64,000 nucleotides of DNA, taken from Oscheius dolichura. Taxonomy: Eukaryota; Nematoda; Chromadorea; Rhabditida; Rhabditidae. Shown one piece after another: positions 11,511-25,400 of the stretch. Below the pieces are notes generated by a model. It was not told the DNA's origin. It saw only the letters and a program-made list of their open reading frames with translations, and ran no database searches. Positions within the stretch are counted from its first letter, which is position 1. Every line of letters begins with the position of its first letter. The DNA is taken from the NCBI GenBank assembly GCA_932521035.1, contig OW051495.1, positions 8,928,001 to 8,992,000 on the forward strand, given 5' to 3'. Position numbers and translations under genes: made by a program.

Positions 11511-11674
11511 GATGCTTACACGATTTTCGATCTTACAAATGTTTGAATCCTATGGAATCATGTGGTGAAGAGACCTTTTTTATGAAAATCTTTTTCAATT
11601 TACTGAAGTCCGCTTGTCGAATTACAGTTTCGTTTTTGAATTCCTACATATGTTTCAAAAAATGGCATCTCTTT

Positions 11675-13022
11675 TTATCCACTACTGTATTCTATTGAAC
11701 AATAGTCTGAAACAACCAAATAACAGTAGGATCCGTTAGGAAAATGTGAAGGCAAGCCAACGGTAATCGTCATATATACACTTTCCTCTTCTTCTAGCAT
11801 CACTTCGAGATCACTCAACTGCCCTTTCAGATCTTCACGCAGCATCTTTTCTATTTCATCTGCGGAAGGCATGTTCTCCAGATTGTATACATTAAATTCA
11901 AATCCTCGGAGTTTTGAATGAGGCTTCGATAAGAACATCTGGAGAGAAAAAGCAGTTAGACCTTCTGTATACTGTGGACAGCTGGGCCGAGTCTGGCTCA
12001 GCCCGCATTGCATAGGCCATGGTCGGGGCTATTATGATCAAAGTGAGTTTGCGGTCCCTAATTATGGGGCGACTGCTGTTGGGTTTGTTCTTTCTGCGTT
12101 AACTGTTTTTGGGCCCAAATTGGATTAATCTTTTTTGTCATTTTCAAAAAAAAAAGAAAACAAGAGCGTTGCTTCTAAAACACGGTGATTAACCTTGCCA
12201 AGGTCCAGAAAACCCTCGACATGGGCCGTTTCAGAACCCAGCCCCAACACAGCCCTGCGTGAGATTAGATTTCTACCTTACCTGCAAAATCGAACGAAAG
12301 AGGGTAAATGTACTTGAGTTGCAATGAATCCAAAACACAGAAACGATTACTTCCTCAAACGAGGAGAGTAGTTTTTCAACCACAGTAGGTACACAGCTGT
12401 CGGAGCTCAGTTTAACCTCTGCCGATTTCTAATACAATAAATGAATTTTTACATAATAAAAATACCAGTGTCTTGCAAAGAAAAAGCGACTCCACTCGAT
12501 CGGATCCTCCCCAGCTATTCAAGTCAACTGATACCGGTTTTACTATGCTCGAGAAGGTTGCACACTCTTCTGCATTCCAATCCGAATATTTCATTACCAG
12601 CTTGTTACAGGTTATTCTATTTCTCTTCAGAGAAACGCACAGATTTTCGAAAGCTGTCCCTTTTTTCTCGCCTAAAAATGTTTAAAGGAAAAAGAACATC
12701 TAACCAATTATTCTGAGTCTTTCTAGCCGAGTTCCATAGAGTGCTTTTATCTGGATTGTCCGAGTCGAGGACCAGAGACTACAGCACCACGATGATGATT
12801 CATTGTCGAACGTAAGGTCGTATTCATCTGCATAGACAGATATGTAGGGACTCTTTCGAATGAACTCGGTTGCATCTCGACATGTCTGTTGAAGACGATA
12901 ATAGCTTTTTTCGCGGAGCTGAAACGTTTTCCCAGGATACAATAAACAAGGAAATGGGAAACCTTGTTGATCACCTTTTCCAGATGTATTGGAGTAAGAG
13001 TAAGGAGAGAGAAGCCAGGCAT
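11675..13022 (-). CDS. F-box-like family protein, copy R4
   Basis: Exon 1 from ATG 13022 gives MPGFSLLTLTPIHLEKVINK, the best match in the window to an F-box first half. Exon 2 has SYYRLQQTCRDATEFI and ALYGTRLERLRII; exon 3 has LCVSLKRNRITC and the SSIVKPVSVDL block; exon 4 has VVEKLLSSFEEVIVSV; exon 5 has LRGFEFNVYNLENMP, EIEKMLREDLKGQLSDLE and LPSHFPNGSYC. All are open, so it looks intact. The last intron (about 11941-12282) is near 340 bp, against about 45 bp in paralogues, so it has probably gained an insertion. Confidence 0.72.
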
Positions 13023-13259
13023 TTTAAAAATGTGTTCCGAAATCTGTGCTATAGTGAGAAATTGGGAAGCGAGTGTCCGGCGAATAACAGAAAATGCGCG
13101 CTGCTTGAAAATAGACTGGAAAGGTACAGCGCTTGTGAAGAAAAAGCACTGATGAGAAGTTACAGAGCGTCTTGATAAGGGAATTGAGTGAAACTGATAG
13201 CCAACAATTCTGATAACAGGATGAACGCATAGAATCAAGCGGGCGAATACATGTTTTAT

Positions 13260-14226
13260 ACTGGGCTCTCCACTATACATAAATGAAAAACAATTTATGG
13301 TATATGTTAAAGAAGCATAATTGGTATTGATCTCAACATAACAACCACGTGCCAGTTTAACCGTTGTTGAAATCCAATCCGTCTCATTTTCTGGATCCGT
13401 TTTCCAGTTCAGGTTGTGATATAGCTCCTCCCGGGCACTCTTAGGCGGCATTTTTTTTTTCATTCCCCGTCTATATCTAAACAGAACACGCGCAGATTGG
13501 GGAGAGGATTAGAACATAGAATCTGAAAGAGGCTTCCTCGTGTAATTTTTATTCATGCTACCTCAATAATACCTTCGAGCAAGCGGGCACGTGTCCATAA
13601 TTACGTGGATTGTTACATCATGGTTGACAGAAGTTTTGCCGCTGAATTGTCTAGATCAGCTGGGTCCATGTTTATCTTTACAGTTTTCTGAAGCACGTAT
13701 AAATGTAGACACCGAAAATAACGCTTGCCAGGGTTTTGCAGTTAAAAATGGGCTCTGATGCTCCTCTCTTCCAGTTCAAGCAAATCTTCACAGGCTTTAA
13801 AATCGTCAAAAGTGTTGAAAACTGCTCTGTTGTTCCACGAAACCCATTGATGTTCAGGTAGGCACACGTTATTCGATTTTCCTTTAACTACTCAACAAAG
13901 AGTTGCCCATATCTTCCATCTAAAAATAATTTTTAAAGGAACAAAGAGAGTACCTCCATGTGCACATACGTACTTTGCGTACGGGGATGAGCGGGCAAGA
14001 AGAGTTGTTCAATTGAACAGAATAAGTTCCGCTCACAGGAACAGAGAGAGTTTTATTCTCCCGAATAAATTCATCTCTTCAATCCACGACATGTCTGTTG
14101 CAGACGAAAATAACTGTTTCCTTTCATTTTAAATAGAGTTCTGGATAAAATAAGAGACAAACGAACCTTTGTTATGACTTTTTCTAAACGGATAAGACCC
14201 AGGCGGTCAAGTTGGAACCTCGCCAT
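13260..14226 (-). pseudogene. F-box-like family pseudogene, copy R5
   Basis: Exon 1 (ATG 14226, MARFQLDRLGLIRLEKVITK) and the start of exon 2 (SYFRLQQTCRG) are recognisable, but exon 2 runs into a stop. The family sequence resumes one base out of frame (DEFIRENKTLSVPVSG). Exon 3 is only partly preserved (EQFSTLLTILKPVKICLNW). Exon 4 (DPADLDNSAAKLLSTM) stops and resumes in another frame (VTIHVIMDTCPLARR). Exon 5 begins normally (NPLPNLRVFCLDI) and then loses frame before KSAREELYHNLNW. At least three independent frame breaks make this a decayed copy. It lies nearest the chemoreceptor at the edge of the left array. Confidence 0.65.
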
Positions 14227-14360
14227 CTTGACAAAGTAAAAACGTATTAGGTGAAACGATGAAAGTGACGAAAAAAAAAGCTTTAACTCTTTGATCGTGA
14301 GGACGAAAAAGCTTGTGATTAATGATTTTTTATGCGATATTAACAATTCCAAAAATAATA

Positions 14361-15603
14361 TCATAACCCTACCGAATGGTGAGTAGGCTGGGTAGTTCCG
14401 CTGTTGGAACGAACACTATATCTACTGTTATCTGGTCCTCTTCCAGGGTCAACCAGCGTCATGCTCTCCCGGCCAATCAGTCTATATATCCAGAGCTCAT
14501 ACGGCCGGACAAGGAATAGTGTACCAAGTGGAGAAAGCACGGGCACCAATCCTAGAAGAGTTTTATTTTGTTGGAGAAAAAAGACACGAGCAAGGGGCCA
14601 GTGCGAAGTGGGAGGTTCTTACCAAGGATGAGAAAAGTACTGTACTCTAACAAAGGATGATTACAAATTCCAAACAGACCCAGAGCAAAGGTGACAACGG
14701 CTAGTGAAAAGACTCCAGGCAGAAGAGCTTGAAATGTCAAGGCCTGAAAATCCCCATCATTGTCGAACTCCCAGCCGCCTACCTTCAAAAGTTGAGAGTG
14801 CAATCCCTTTGTCCTCATGGACATATTCGTATGATTCTTCAACGTGACAAGAATTTCATTCCTCGCCCACATAATAACCAGGTAAATGGGAAAGACAGCG
14901 CAGCAGATGTGGATCATCACGAGGAAACATTTCCATTCAAAGATATTGGCATTCCCCGATATGCCATTACCCCTCGTGTCGTATTGAGGATAAGCCGTAT
15001 TGATTAGCGCTCTCATTGTGTCGGGATCATCTCCAGCTTGAATATAAATCACCTGGATGGGATTACGATGAAATAGTAAGCGGCCTTTACCAGCTGGGTT
15101 ATGGATATCAGGTAAAAGAGGAGGAGAACAGTCAATACTTCACGTTTCTTTGGAGTGCGGTACTTGAGAACGAAGTAGCGGAAGAGAAAGGAGATCATTA
15201 GGCTCCACATACTGTGGGAATAGCAGTGGAGGGTGATGGAGTGACTGAAAAGGGCTCTAACTCTCGTGCTTTACTTCTTTACCTGATATAACATGTGGTC
15301 GACCCAAAATAAGTACAAGGCCCTCCTGGAAAGAATACTAGACTTGTAGGCAAGGGTATCAACCTAAAGCTTGACGTGGGAGAACCCTAATACGGTTTCA
15401 TACCTCTGCTGGACAAATAGAGCCGTCAAACAAGCCAAGAAATCACAAACAGCAAAGTTTATGATCAAAATGGAATAGATTTTAAAACTGGACGGAGTTT
15501 GTTTAATAGCCAGGTAGAAAAGTAAGCCATTGGCTAGGAGACCAACTATTCCGGTGATTGTGTGCAAGGCCAGGGGGAGAACTTCTTCTAATAGAGAGAC
15601 CAT
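14361..15603 (-). CDS. Srd-like serpentine chemoreceptor (7TM GPCR)
   Basis: This is a seven-helix receptor of the nematode Str/Srd superfamily, expected in chemosensory neurons. The N-terminal exon (ATG 15603, with another in-frame Met four codons upstream) encodes helix 1 and 2, with FKIYSILIINFAVCDFLACL and VQQR. Later exons give SHSITLHCYSHSMWSLMISF and RYFVLKYRTPKKRE, a typical Srd helix 3 and loop, then a short extracellular region, CFLVMIHICCAVFPIYLVI, and a final LVPVLSPLGTLFLVRPYELW, the conserved Srd end of helix 7. Six or so short introns separate them. All frames are open and the length of about 330 residues is usual for the family. Ligand unknown. Confidence 0.75.
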
Positions 15604-16454
15604 TCTCTGAAGCATTGAAGAAAAACGAGGAGGAAGGAAGTAGAGAGTAGGGAGTTCTCTTAAATAAGAAAAATGAGAAGAGGGAGCTTTGGTCTTCACC
15701 CGAAAGAGGTGAAACACTGAAATCGAAAGGAAATGCCAGTTTTAAAAAGGTAAGCCTGGATTAAACTTTGGGAGGAAAAACGGAACAAGGGTATGCATTT
15801 TTGAGGAGTGATCTGTGAGACATTGAATTTCAGAGACTACTAGACAGGCATATCTCGAGATTATTCATTTCACACCCTCCCTGATTTCCAGCTGAGTAAC
15901 CCCAGACAAAGAAAGGACAACACTTTCATCAGAGGCAGACATCGTTCACCAGAATCAGACAATTTCACGCGTCTGAGACGGCTCAAACTAGAATTGCTCA
16001 CTGTCTACACCTTTCAGTCTGTCTGATGCTTCAAAAACCTTTTGATCTTGATGTAAAGAGGCCGTCAAGGAAGAAACGCGCGTTTTGAACAAAAGGAACA
16101 GCGGAATGGGCCGCTGATGCATGAAGTATACCCTGCTTTATCCCCGGCGGTCAGTAGACGTTTAAAATAATATTTTATTTCTTTCTCGATGACATAGATT
16201 TCTGAGATCTTGCAAATGTCAGTAATTTGCCTCAGATGGAGGTAATTTAAAAAGGGAGACAACCCGCTCTGGTATTACAGTATATAGAAAGCATCGACGG
16301 GGATACGTATAATAAAGAATAAGGGATAGGGAGAGGGAAAGGCACACCGGATATCACAGATTAGGGCAAGAGGGGAATATAATTCTTCAATATACCTACA
16401 CAACTCTTTGGAGTGGGGGGAGGGGATATTATGGAGGATATGTGAGTGAAATCA
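15604..16454. other. Flank between chemoreceptor and Sidekick
   Basis: About 850 bases. The right part is the 3' flank of the Sidekick gene; the left part is the chemoreceptor promoter. No further gene is seen. A second open frame continues from the Sidekick last exon down to 16361, but it is not the conserved one. Confidence 0.4.
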
Positions 16455-19400
16455 TCAAACAAATGAAGAGAATCCGCTGGCCAGGGCGGGTGCTTGCTGG
16501 CTGGGCCAATTACTCTCACTGGAGCCGGCGGGGGATTCGGCGACGACGGAAGTCGTGGTGGAATGAGGGACGACGCCTGGTACTCCTTCTGTATCTCGAA
16601 CACGGCGCCAGGTTTCTCTGAAAATGGGGAAATTGAAGCCTTTTCATTGTTTTTGTTTAGAAATTTCGTCAGCGCAGACCTTGGCTACTAAACCTATGTT
16701 TGCTCAAAGTATAATTAGAGCAAGGAGCGGGGTATTTATATCGCTCAAAATCCTGGGCATTCTGAGGAATAACCAGACCCAAACTCTAGAAAAGGTGCAT
16801 AGTAAGTGCGCTCTAATTGTAACAGCTTCTATTCACCTGTAGTGGTCCGTCTCCCCGTAATGACTAGCAATATTTGATCCAGTCTCCGGTGGTTGAATTT
16901 CCTCATCCACGCTTTCATCTTCATCGTCGAAAGAATCTTCATAGTCCTTGGCTTGAGGAGCTCTAGTCGACCCGTACTCACTTCTAGGTCCATAGCCACC
17001 ATAGTCAGACCTTCAATTTGGAAATTACAATAAAAATTAGGTAAACTCCAACCTGTTTCCATAGATAGATCTCCTCTCATAGTGGTTGGATCCTTCTTCC
17101 GAGGGTTGACGCGCAGGACTGGAGACGTAAGCACTTCCGGGGACGCGGGGCTCCCTTCCAACCAGTTGAGACAACCGCTGGAGGGCTTGCTGACTCGGAG
17201 CAGCAGGGATAACATCAGTGGCTAGGCCATACATATTGACGACACTTCCTCCAGTGATTGGATCCCGGTTCACAGCCAGCACGCTACCGTAAGCCGGAGG
17301 ATCCCGGTCCGATATCCATGACTGGGTTGTTCCCGGCCGGGTGAGGACGTCATTTCTAAAAATAGGAAATTTGAAAATAGTAAGGAACAAAATCCTACCT
17401 TCCGCGTCCTCCCAACCTCTGGTTGCCTTTCATTTGGAAGGTTACGAAATTCCCATCTGCCAGTTGCAAGCTGTCGACGGAGTTGCGTTTGTCCCTGTTG
17501 AATTTGGCTCTTGAACCGGTAACACAGAGACAGGCAACGACGACGACAATGATCACGAAGGTGCTCATAGCCACAATAGCAATGAACCACCATGCGGTGT
17601 AGAAGGGCTCATCAGGGATGGAAGCAGGCACCATCAATACTTCGGACTCCTCAGACGGCTGGCCAACTCCACGAGAATTTCGAGCAAAAACACGGAAGAC
17701 GTAGCTACTGGATGGTTCCAGTTCACGATAACTGATCTGAAAAAGAAGCGGGTTGTTAATCAAACAAAGGCGGAAGTATTAGTAAATTTCTGGAAAAGGG
17801 TCGATAAGCGCAGTAGAAATCGATTGAGCCAAATAATTTTCCCACGCTCTTGGTAGCCTTTCCATCTGCTCATGACGGATAAATAGAAACACGTGACAAT
17901 AAACCAAAATAAGGTACCGTCACCCTCAGATAAAGGGTATCTTTTAGCGATGGCAATACTAACGTCCGCCGCCGTTATGGCGCTTCACTGTTACTTTTAA
18001 AAAGTTAATTTTCCTTTCCAATTGTAGGAATGAGTAATGTATCACAGCCACGTTAAAAACCCGTACCTCATGTTTCATTGAGAATCCTTCCAGGGTCTTT
18101 AAAGTCACCCATTTGCCCAGAATATGATTGGGTCTAAAGTCGTAGCTTCTGATCATTCTTCTGCTCGAGATCGGTCTCTGGAAAACCCACTTTTAGCCCG
18201 ATTTAAAAGTAAAAGCATACCTCAAAGATTGAATCATTAGAAACTCGCTTTGCCTGGATCAGATGGCCGATAATGTCTGGATATTCCGGATCCTTCCAGC
18301 TCAGCGAGACAGATGACTGTCCAGGAACGACTATTGGACGACTAGTTGCTCCTGGTTCAGGATTCGAGCCGATTGTTATATTAGCAGTTGTTTCGGTTCC
18401 TCTTCCAGCAGAGGTTTCAGCCCAAACGGTGAAGACATAGTGCCCACCTTCCTCCAGCTCTGATGCGGGGTAGAAGCGCTGACTCGTTTGGGACTGAGAC
18501 TCCCTCATAAATCCTTTCTGTAACAAGGACAACTAGGTAAAAAGTACACTGAACATAGTCTCACCTGCATCTTGAAGGTTTTATAGTTGACGGTGTAGTT
18601 GGTAATGACCCCGTTTGGCTGAAGAGGAACATCCCAGGCGACTCTAACCGAATCCAGGAGAACATCCGTAAATCGCAGGTTGGCAACGGGCCCGGGAACA
18701 TCCTCCAACGTTCGGAGTCTCAACTGGGCGGGTTGGCTCTCACCAGCACGGTTGTACGCAGTCACAGTAATCTATACTCTTCGTGGTAAGATCAGACAAC
18801 TTTGGAAGGACTACCTGGTATTCTGTATACTTCCTGAGATCCGTAATCAAGCAGCTGTTATTCTCTACGACCATTATTTCCTCCTCGTGGCTGATTTCAG
18901 AAAGCACGGAGACTACAGGGACGAAACGGACCTAGATATCGTTTTGCATTGAAAAAATAAAAGGAAGGAGCTCACCTTGAAGCCGGTAATAACATCACTG
19001 TCATCCTGTTTCCACTGATCCCATCGGACTTCTATTGAACTGGAAGAACGCGGTTCCGCGACCAGGTTGGTGATACTCCGCTTGGGGATGGAATAGCCGA
19101 CGTGGACAAAAGCAGGAACCGAATAGGGACTATCCCCTTCCGGGTTGTATGAAGTCATCCGGACGATGTAATGACGGAAACTGAAAACACAATCATGTTA
19201 ACCATAACCTTCAAAAAATACCAACCTGGTCAGTTTTGACAATACGTATTGCTCCTTCTCCTTATGTTCACTGCTAACGGGAATCTCTTCCGTTAGCCAA
19301 GTCTCATTTGACGGATACTCGCGGTAATAGATTCGATAGCCCATATTGTCGGCATTCCACGAGGATCTAAACGATTTCCCCAATTTTTTAAAGGTCTAAT

Positions 19401-22400
19401 TAGCCGTTTTTACCTGATAGGGGGCTGCCATTGAAGCTGAATACTCGCGGAGTCATAAGGACTGGCAGAGATTCCATTAGGAGGCAGTTGAGGGGCTGCA
19501 GGTAGAGTTCGCATCCATTCCGATTCCGGCGACCATAAAGACTGGGCAAAATCACTAATGTAGCGGATCCGGAAGCGGTAGACGCTGTTGGGAGAGAGTC
19601 TAGTAATCGTCACGCCGCCCTTATCCCCGGCTATGTTCTTCTCCAGACTTGTCCAGTTCTCATCGTTTGCCTTCTGATATTCGACTTGGACAAATCGGAC
19701 CGGGGCTTCGTCATCATCCAACGTAGTCGACAGATCCCAACGGATGGAGATCATATTCGAGGAATATTTGGACCGTTCATCTCGGGTAGCGACAGGAGGA
19801 TTGGCTACTGGCACGCGAACCGAGGTGGTTACAACCTGCACTTCGGCTTCTCTTCCAACTCCCACGGATGTCTCCGCAGCAATGGCAAAGGTGTACTTGG
19901 AATTGGGCTTTAAATCTGGAAAAGGGTGCAATAGAAGTAGAAGAGAGGGTTTCCTACCGGCTGCAGTAAAGCCTCCGAGAGACGAAGAAGGAATGGGAAC
20001 ATGGTGAGCAGCTGTGGGGCCTTCTGCCGTTAGCCAGTAAGTAATCGTATAGCTCTTGATCTTTCCATTTGGATTCTCAGGTGGTAGCCACTTTAGCCGA
20101 ACTTCATCTTCACTGACAAGAGAAAAGGCTACACCAGATGGGATACCGGGAACTGAAAGAAGGGGTTGCAAGACTGAACATAATGGAGAAAAACAAAAAC
20201 GGAGTTCGATTACTTACTGTCTTCTTCCGTCTCCGCCAAACTGGGTACCGTATTCTCCGGGCCATTTCCAACAATCGTATAGGCCGACACGAAGACATGA
20301 TAGCTGGTATAGGCTCGCAATCCCGACACTTTCGCCACAAGGACGTCTTCTCCAGGAATATCCATGATCTTTGATTCATCAGCACGGAGCCATTCACTTT
20401 CTGGTATTACACGAACCTGAAAGAAAGTTTAATAGAACTGAAAAATAGGGTACCGTATAGCCCAGAATATCTCCGCTCTTTTGATCATCTGGAACAGCCT
20501 CCCACCGGACTACAATGCTCTTGATTCCTTCTGATTCAGAGCGAACGTTCCTTGGAGCGCCGGATGGAGTACTTTCGTAGGTTCTAAAATGCATTCTTGG
20601 GAAAATGTTTGTTAGGGAACATACTTGGCTACTGTCATTCCAGATGAAGCACTTCTAGCGAACATATTTTCAGCAAAGAGGTCGACTTCATATGGTGTGA
20701 AAGGCGCCAGATCGCGGAGGATGAAATCACCCGAACGGAGGGACGAAGTCCGTACTTCTTTCTATAATATTAAACAAAAAGTAAAGGAAATGAGGGAAGA
20801 TAACTTACCCAGTCGTCGGCTCCTTCTTCCCTGTAGAGGACAAGATATCCTTTGGGCTGACCATTCCACTGGGTGGCTAGAAGAGGTGTCCATGAAAGAG
20901 AGATGGATGTGGCAGAGACTGGCTCGGCGAAGAGAGCAGTTGATGGTGTTTCAGGATTCGTTTGTTTGGTCTTAATTGGAAAAATGAATGAAATATGGCA
21001 TTCCCTACCTCGAATATCCTGGTAGGCTCACTGGGAGCACCTCTTCCTTTGACGTTCTCGGCAATCAGTCTCAACTGGTACTTGGTGTAAGGTCTCAGCC
21101 CAGTGACAGTGAAACTTCTCGATTTTGGAGCCGAAATATTGAAAACTGCTTGGAAGACACCAGAATCCTCGACTTTGGCCTCAACAATCCACATCCGAAT
21201 GGCTGTATAGCCGTCGTGTCCGGGAGTGAATTGCAGGGTTACGCTACGGGCTTGAACATCCGAGACGGAGAGAGACGTGGCTCTTTCAGGGAGTACTGTA
21301 AGGGAATTCTGCTATTCAAAAAACGAAAACGAGGCTTACTAGGTGGTCTTCCAGATTCAAACTTCGTCTCCTCTCTCGGTCCATCGCCAATGACTGTAGA
21401 AGCCAAGATGTCCAAAGAATACTTGGTCTGGGAGCTCAAGCCGCTGATTGTTGCGTTCCTCTGGCTGCCATCCAGTTCCATTGTGGATTTCGACTCCGGG
21501 GTGATGTCTCCCCAATAGCGAAGCTAAAAATTACTCTCTTTTCTTCTTATTATCACCGGAAACTCACAACATAACGGGTAATGATTCCATTTGGTTGCAG
21601 AGGTGGTTCCCAGGTGACAAAGGCACCGTCGTACATGACTTCTTGGATAGTGAGAGCGGAAACGGGGCCAGGAGCGTCTTGAGCCGTAACAACAGACTGA
21701 GGAGACGATCGAGGACCATCTCCAGGAGAAGTGTAACACAGGATCGTGAGATTATAGTGTCCTGAAATGGCTATAAAAGCTGGAAGACTAACTGACCATA
21801 TTTCTCCAATCCTTCGACAACAACCTTCAAATTCCTCCCAGTTGGATCCACAACCACTTGTTTGTGTAGTTTTCCTTGTTCCACAGCTCCTTTCCAAAAT
21901 TGAACCTTGTAGCCCAAATTCACTCCAGGAATTCTTTGCTGATCGGGGGCGGTGAAGGTAACTTCCACAGCCGTTGAGTTCAAGACATTGGCGGCGACAT
22001 TCTTTGGCGCCATTGTGGGTACTGAAAAAGAGAATAATTATAAAAAATCTTGTTTTCTTACCTCCTTCAGCCGTTGCCACTTCTGTGCTCTTACTGAATA
22101 CACCCAAACCTCTGTCGTTATAGGCGGCAACTTGAACCTCGTATTCTTGCCAAGTTATCAGCTGATCTAGGACCTGGAACCCATGGATATGGTAATTGAA
22201 TGAAGTTCAATCAACTTACGGCGCTTCGAGAATCTCTGTCCGTCACATTCCGTTCAATCCAGGGCAGAGTATAGCCAGCTAGTCGGTATCGTATAACATA
22301 ACCCAGAATATCACCACTGAACTCGTCCATCTGTGGTTTATCCCATTGGATGATGATGCTGTTGGAGGAACGGGCAGATGCCATGACTTTCCGAGGAGCG

Positions 22401-25400
22401 GCAGCTGGTGGCTGTTGGGGCATAGTGATCGGAGCTGAAATGGAACCTTGAATACTTTCAGAGAGTGTAATTTACCAGAAGGTAAGGACGGCTTTCCCGG
22501 ACCGTGTTTATTCGAAGCGATGACTCGGAACTCCGCTGTTACGGAAGGTCGAAGGTTATCCATCAAATAAGAGCAGCAATTCTCCGCCGGGTCTGTTTCT
22601 CCAACGATTTCGTATTCACTCCACATATTGGTAGGGCCCAGAGTTCTCATTTGGATGGTGTAGCGAATAATTGGAGAATTCCCATCGAATCCTTCACCCC
22701 AAGAAATTTTTATCTTTGCAGGAGCAGTGTCATTTACAAGAAGAGCTGTAACTCCACTAGGCATGCTGGGCTTTTCTATTATGGCAAGCCACATGGAGAC
22801 GCTCTCTTCTTTGTCTCCAGTACTTACAGTACACCTGAAATTACACCATATCTGGATTCTCAGACGGTTTGAAAGATAAAATGTGAAAAGGAAGCTTACG
22901 TGTATTCGCCAATACTGTCGGGTCCCACTTGACCAATTGTTAGACTACCTTTTCTGTTCCTAGACAACCGCAAGCCGGGATTTCCAGACGGTGGGATGGT
23001 ATCACCCTAAAGAGTGTGTACTGTGGGAGCAACTGGAGCTTACATTGAGTGACCAGGTGATCTGAGCCTGGGACCTGAAGTCTGGGTTCACTTCACAGGG
23101 AATTTCGAGCGTTGTTCCTATCAAAATGCTCTGATTTGTAGGTCCTCTGTCAATTAGACTCCCTCCTTAAAAATTGTAGTTTTAGAAAGAATTTGAGGGC
23201 TAATCTAACCTGTTACAGTAATATCAGCTGACATGGCTTCCGTTCCTCGAGTGTTCCTCGCCACGCAGGTGTACTTTCCAGAGTCTGTTCTCTTCGGCTC
23301 GTGGATCGTCATTCCATCCGCGGTGATCTCGTATTTACTTGTTCCAGATGGGATAACATCATCTGAAGCAAGGAAGACTTCTTAAAACAGGAAGATAGCT
23401 CTTACCTTCGAATTTCCAGACGATTGAAGGAGGTGGATTGCCGCCTGCTTTACAAGAAAGCGTATGAAATTCAGCTCCAGGAGGGATGGTAGCTGATTGC
23501 GGTACTACAGAGAAGATTGGAGCCCCGGTTTCGTCTACAGAACGAGCAGATGGTTGAGGATCTCGGGAAAAGGCAGCTGAAATGGTATTCATTGGGGAAA
23601 GTTGGGAATGAACATAAAATGGAATCTACGAAATCCTTGTTTCACTCTTACCTAAAATAGGACTGCCATCGTCTTTTCCTTCCAACAATGTTATAATTTC
23701 CATCTGTCTCCCTGCCTCATTCGACACTTCACACTGATAAATTCCATAATCCTCCGGTGAGATGGCAGAAATCGACAGTACTCCATTTTGAGATCCGATC
23801 TGAAACAGGATCTTTTCTTTTGATCTTTTCAATCAGCCGATTCACTCTTCTATCCCGGCTTTTTCTCCCCTTGACACCCTAAAAGGTTGAATTGGTCCAA
23901 ATCGCAGCAGACGCCTGGGATTAGCTCAGATTTTCCCCTCTTTTCCCAGTCACCCTCTCCCTCTCCGGTGAGATGAACCGGTCCGTCTCTTTTCTACCCG
24001 AGGTGGCGAGACGGTGAGGCAATCTTGCTGTACAGCAGCCATCGGCGACTTGCAATAATTGTAGCCCCCCTCTTCTCCTCCACTCTCTGGATAATGCCCG
24101 GTGGATCTGGGTAAAGGAGGCACACACGTGAGAGAACTGCGTAATTGGCTTGCGAGGAAAAGGGAAAAGGCAAAAAAAGCTGGATCTGGAGGGAGATGGG
24201 GGAAGTACAGTGGAGTGGCAAGATGGATGGGTAAGTGGAACGCGGTAAAAAGAAATCTCTTTTTGTATATTTTACAGGAAGTGACCAAAAAGTACTGTGA
24301 TCTGGGCCCAAACAGGGAAATGAACCAGGCCACATTTTGAACCACAGTAAAATCTGCGGCTCTGCTTTCTTTTGTCCAATAATCAGCCAAAAAACAAGCT
24401 TTTTTTCCAGAGAAATTGATCCCATTTGATTCTCTCCTCTAGTTAGATCCCACTTCTCTCCCCTCCTCTTCATTGTTTCCTTATTCACATCTCTTCCGCG
24501 TATTTGGCGCCCGTGCTAGTTTCTCAAGTGGCTACTTGTTGGCTTTGAGATTGCGTCAGTCACCTCCCTACTTGTAGAGAGATCAGCAAAAAACACGGCT
24601 TATTAGGGTCATCGTGTTTTTTGTGTATCATCCTTTTACGGTCCCTATAAGTGCGCTGTTGGAGAGACAAGACCACCAGCACGCAGAGTTTTACAGCCTT
24701 GGCTGGTAGAGGAGAGGGAGCTGTAAACCAACGGGGCGTTTATACAAGTCACATATGGAGGCCATGTGGGGGAACGGGGCAACAGGAGGCTGTACAGATC
24801 ATTTTCAGTTTAAAAACTTTGAACGACAGCCTTATTTTAGCTTCAGAGCGCGCTTACTGAACAGAGACTAAAACCCTTTAGATCCTGCTCTTTTTAGCTT
24901 CTATTAGAGGAACTGCCGGGAATATGTGGGTCATTTTTTGTATAGAAAGGCAAGCAGGATTAATTTTGACCCAACGGGGATGAATAACCCAAAAAGAACC
25001 CCTCCATTCCACACCCCTTATAAACTTCCGCTCTGGTCTCCCTTTCTCCCTATACAGCCCCGCAATCATCCCCCCTCTCATTCGTCGCTCCCACCGCTAG
25101 CAATTAACCGCTTAGGGTCGGAAATCGTTCACTTTGTTGTCATTGTATTACTACTACGTTGACCTTGAATCGGCGGGGATTCGAAATCAGCAGCGGGAGA
25201 GGCAGACAGGTGCAATTCATCTCTCTCTAGTACAGTTAATGACTTCCACCACATTTCCCCCCGTCCGTCCAGGCCCTCTCTCTATCGCCGGCGAAATATG
25301 ACAAGGACAAAAAATGACGAACTGACCTTCTTGCCTGATTTATACCAGACGGCGCTGTGAGGGATTTTTCGATTTGTTGTGGTACAATCGACTAGGAAAC

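Noticed and set aside
12747..13463. 238-residue minus-strand frame
   Set aside because: Runs through R4 exon 1, its upstream flank and R5 exon 5 in one frame; it mixes two loci and intergenic sequence.
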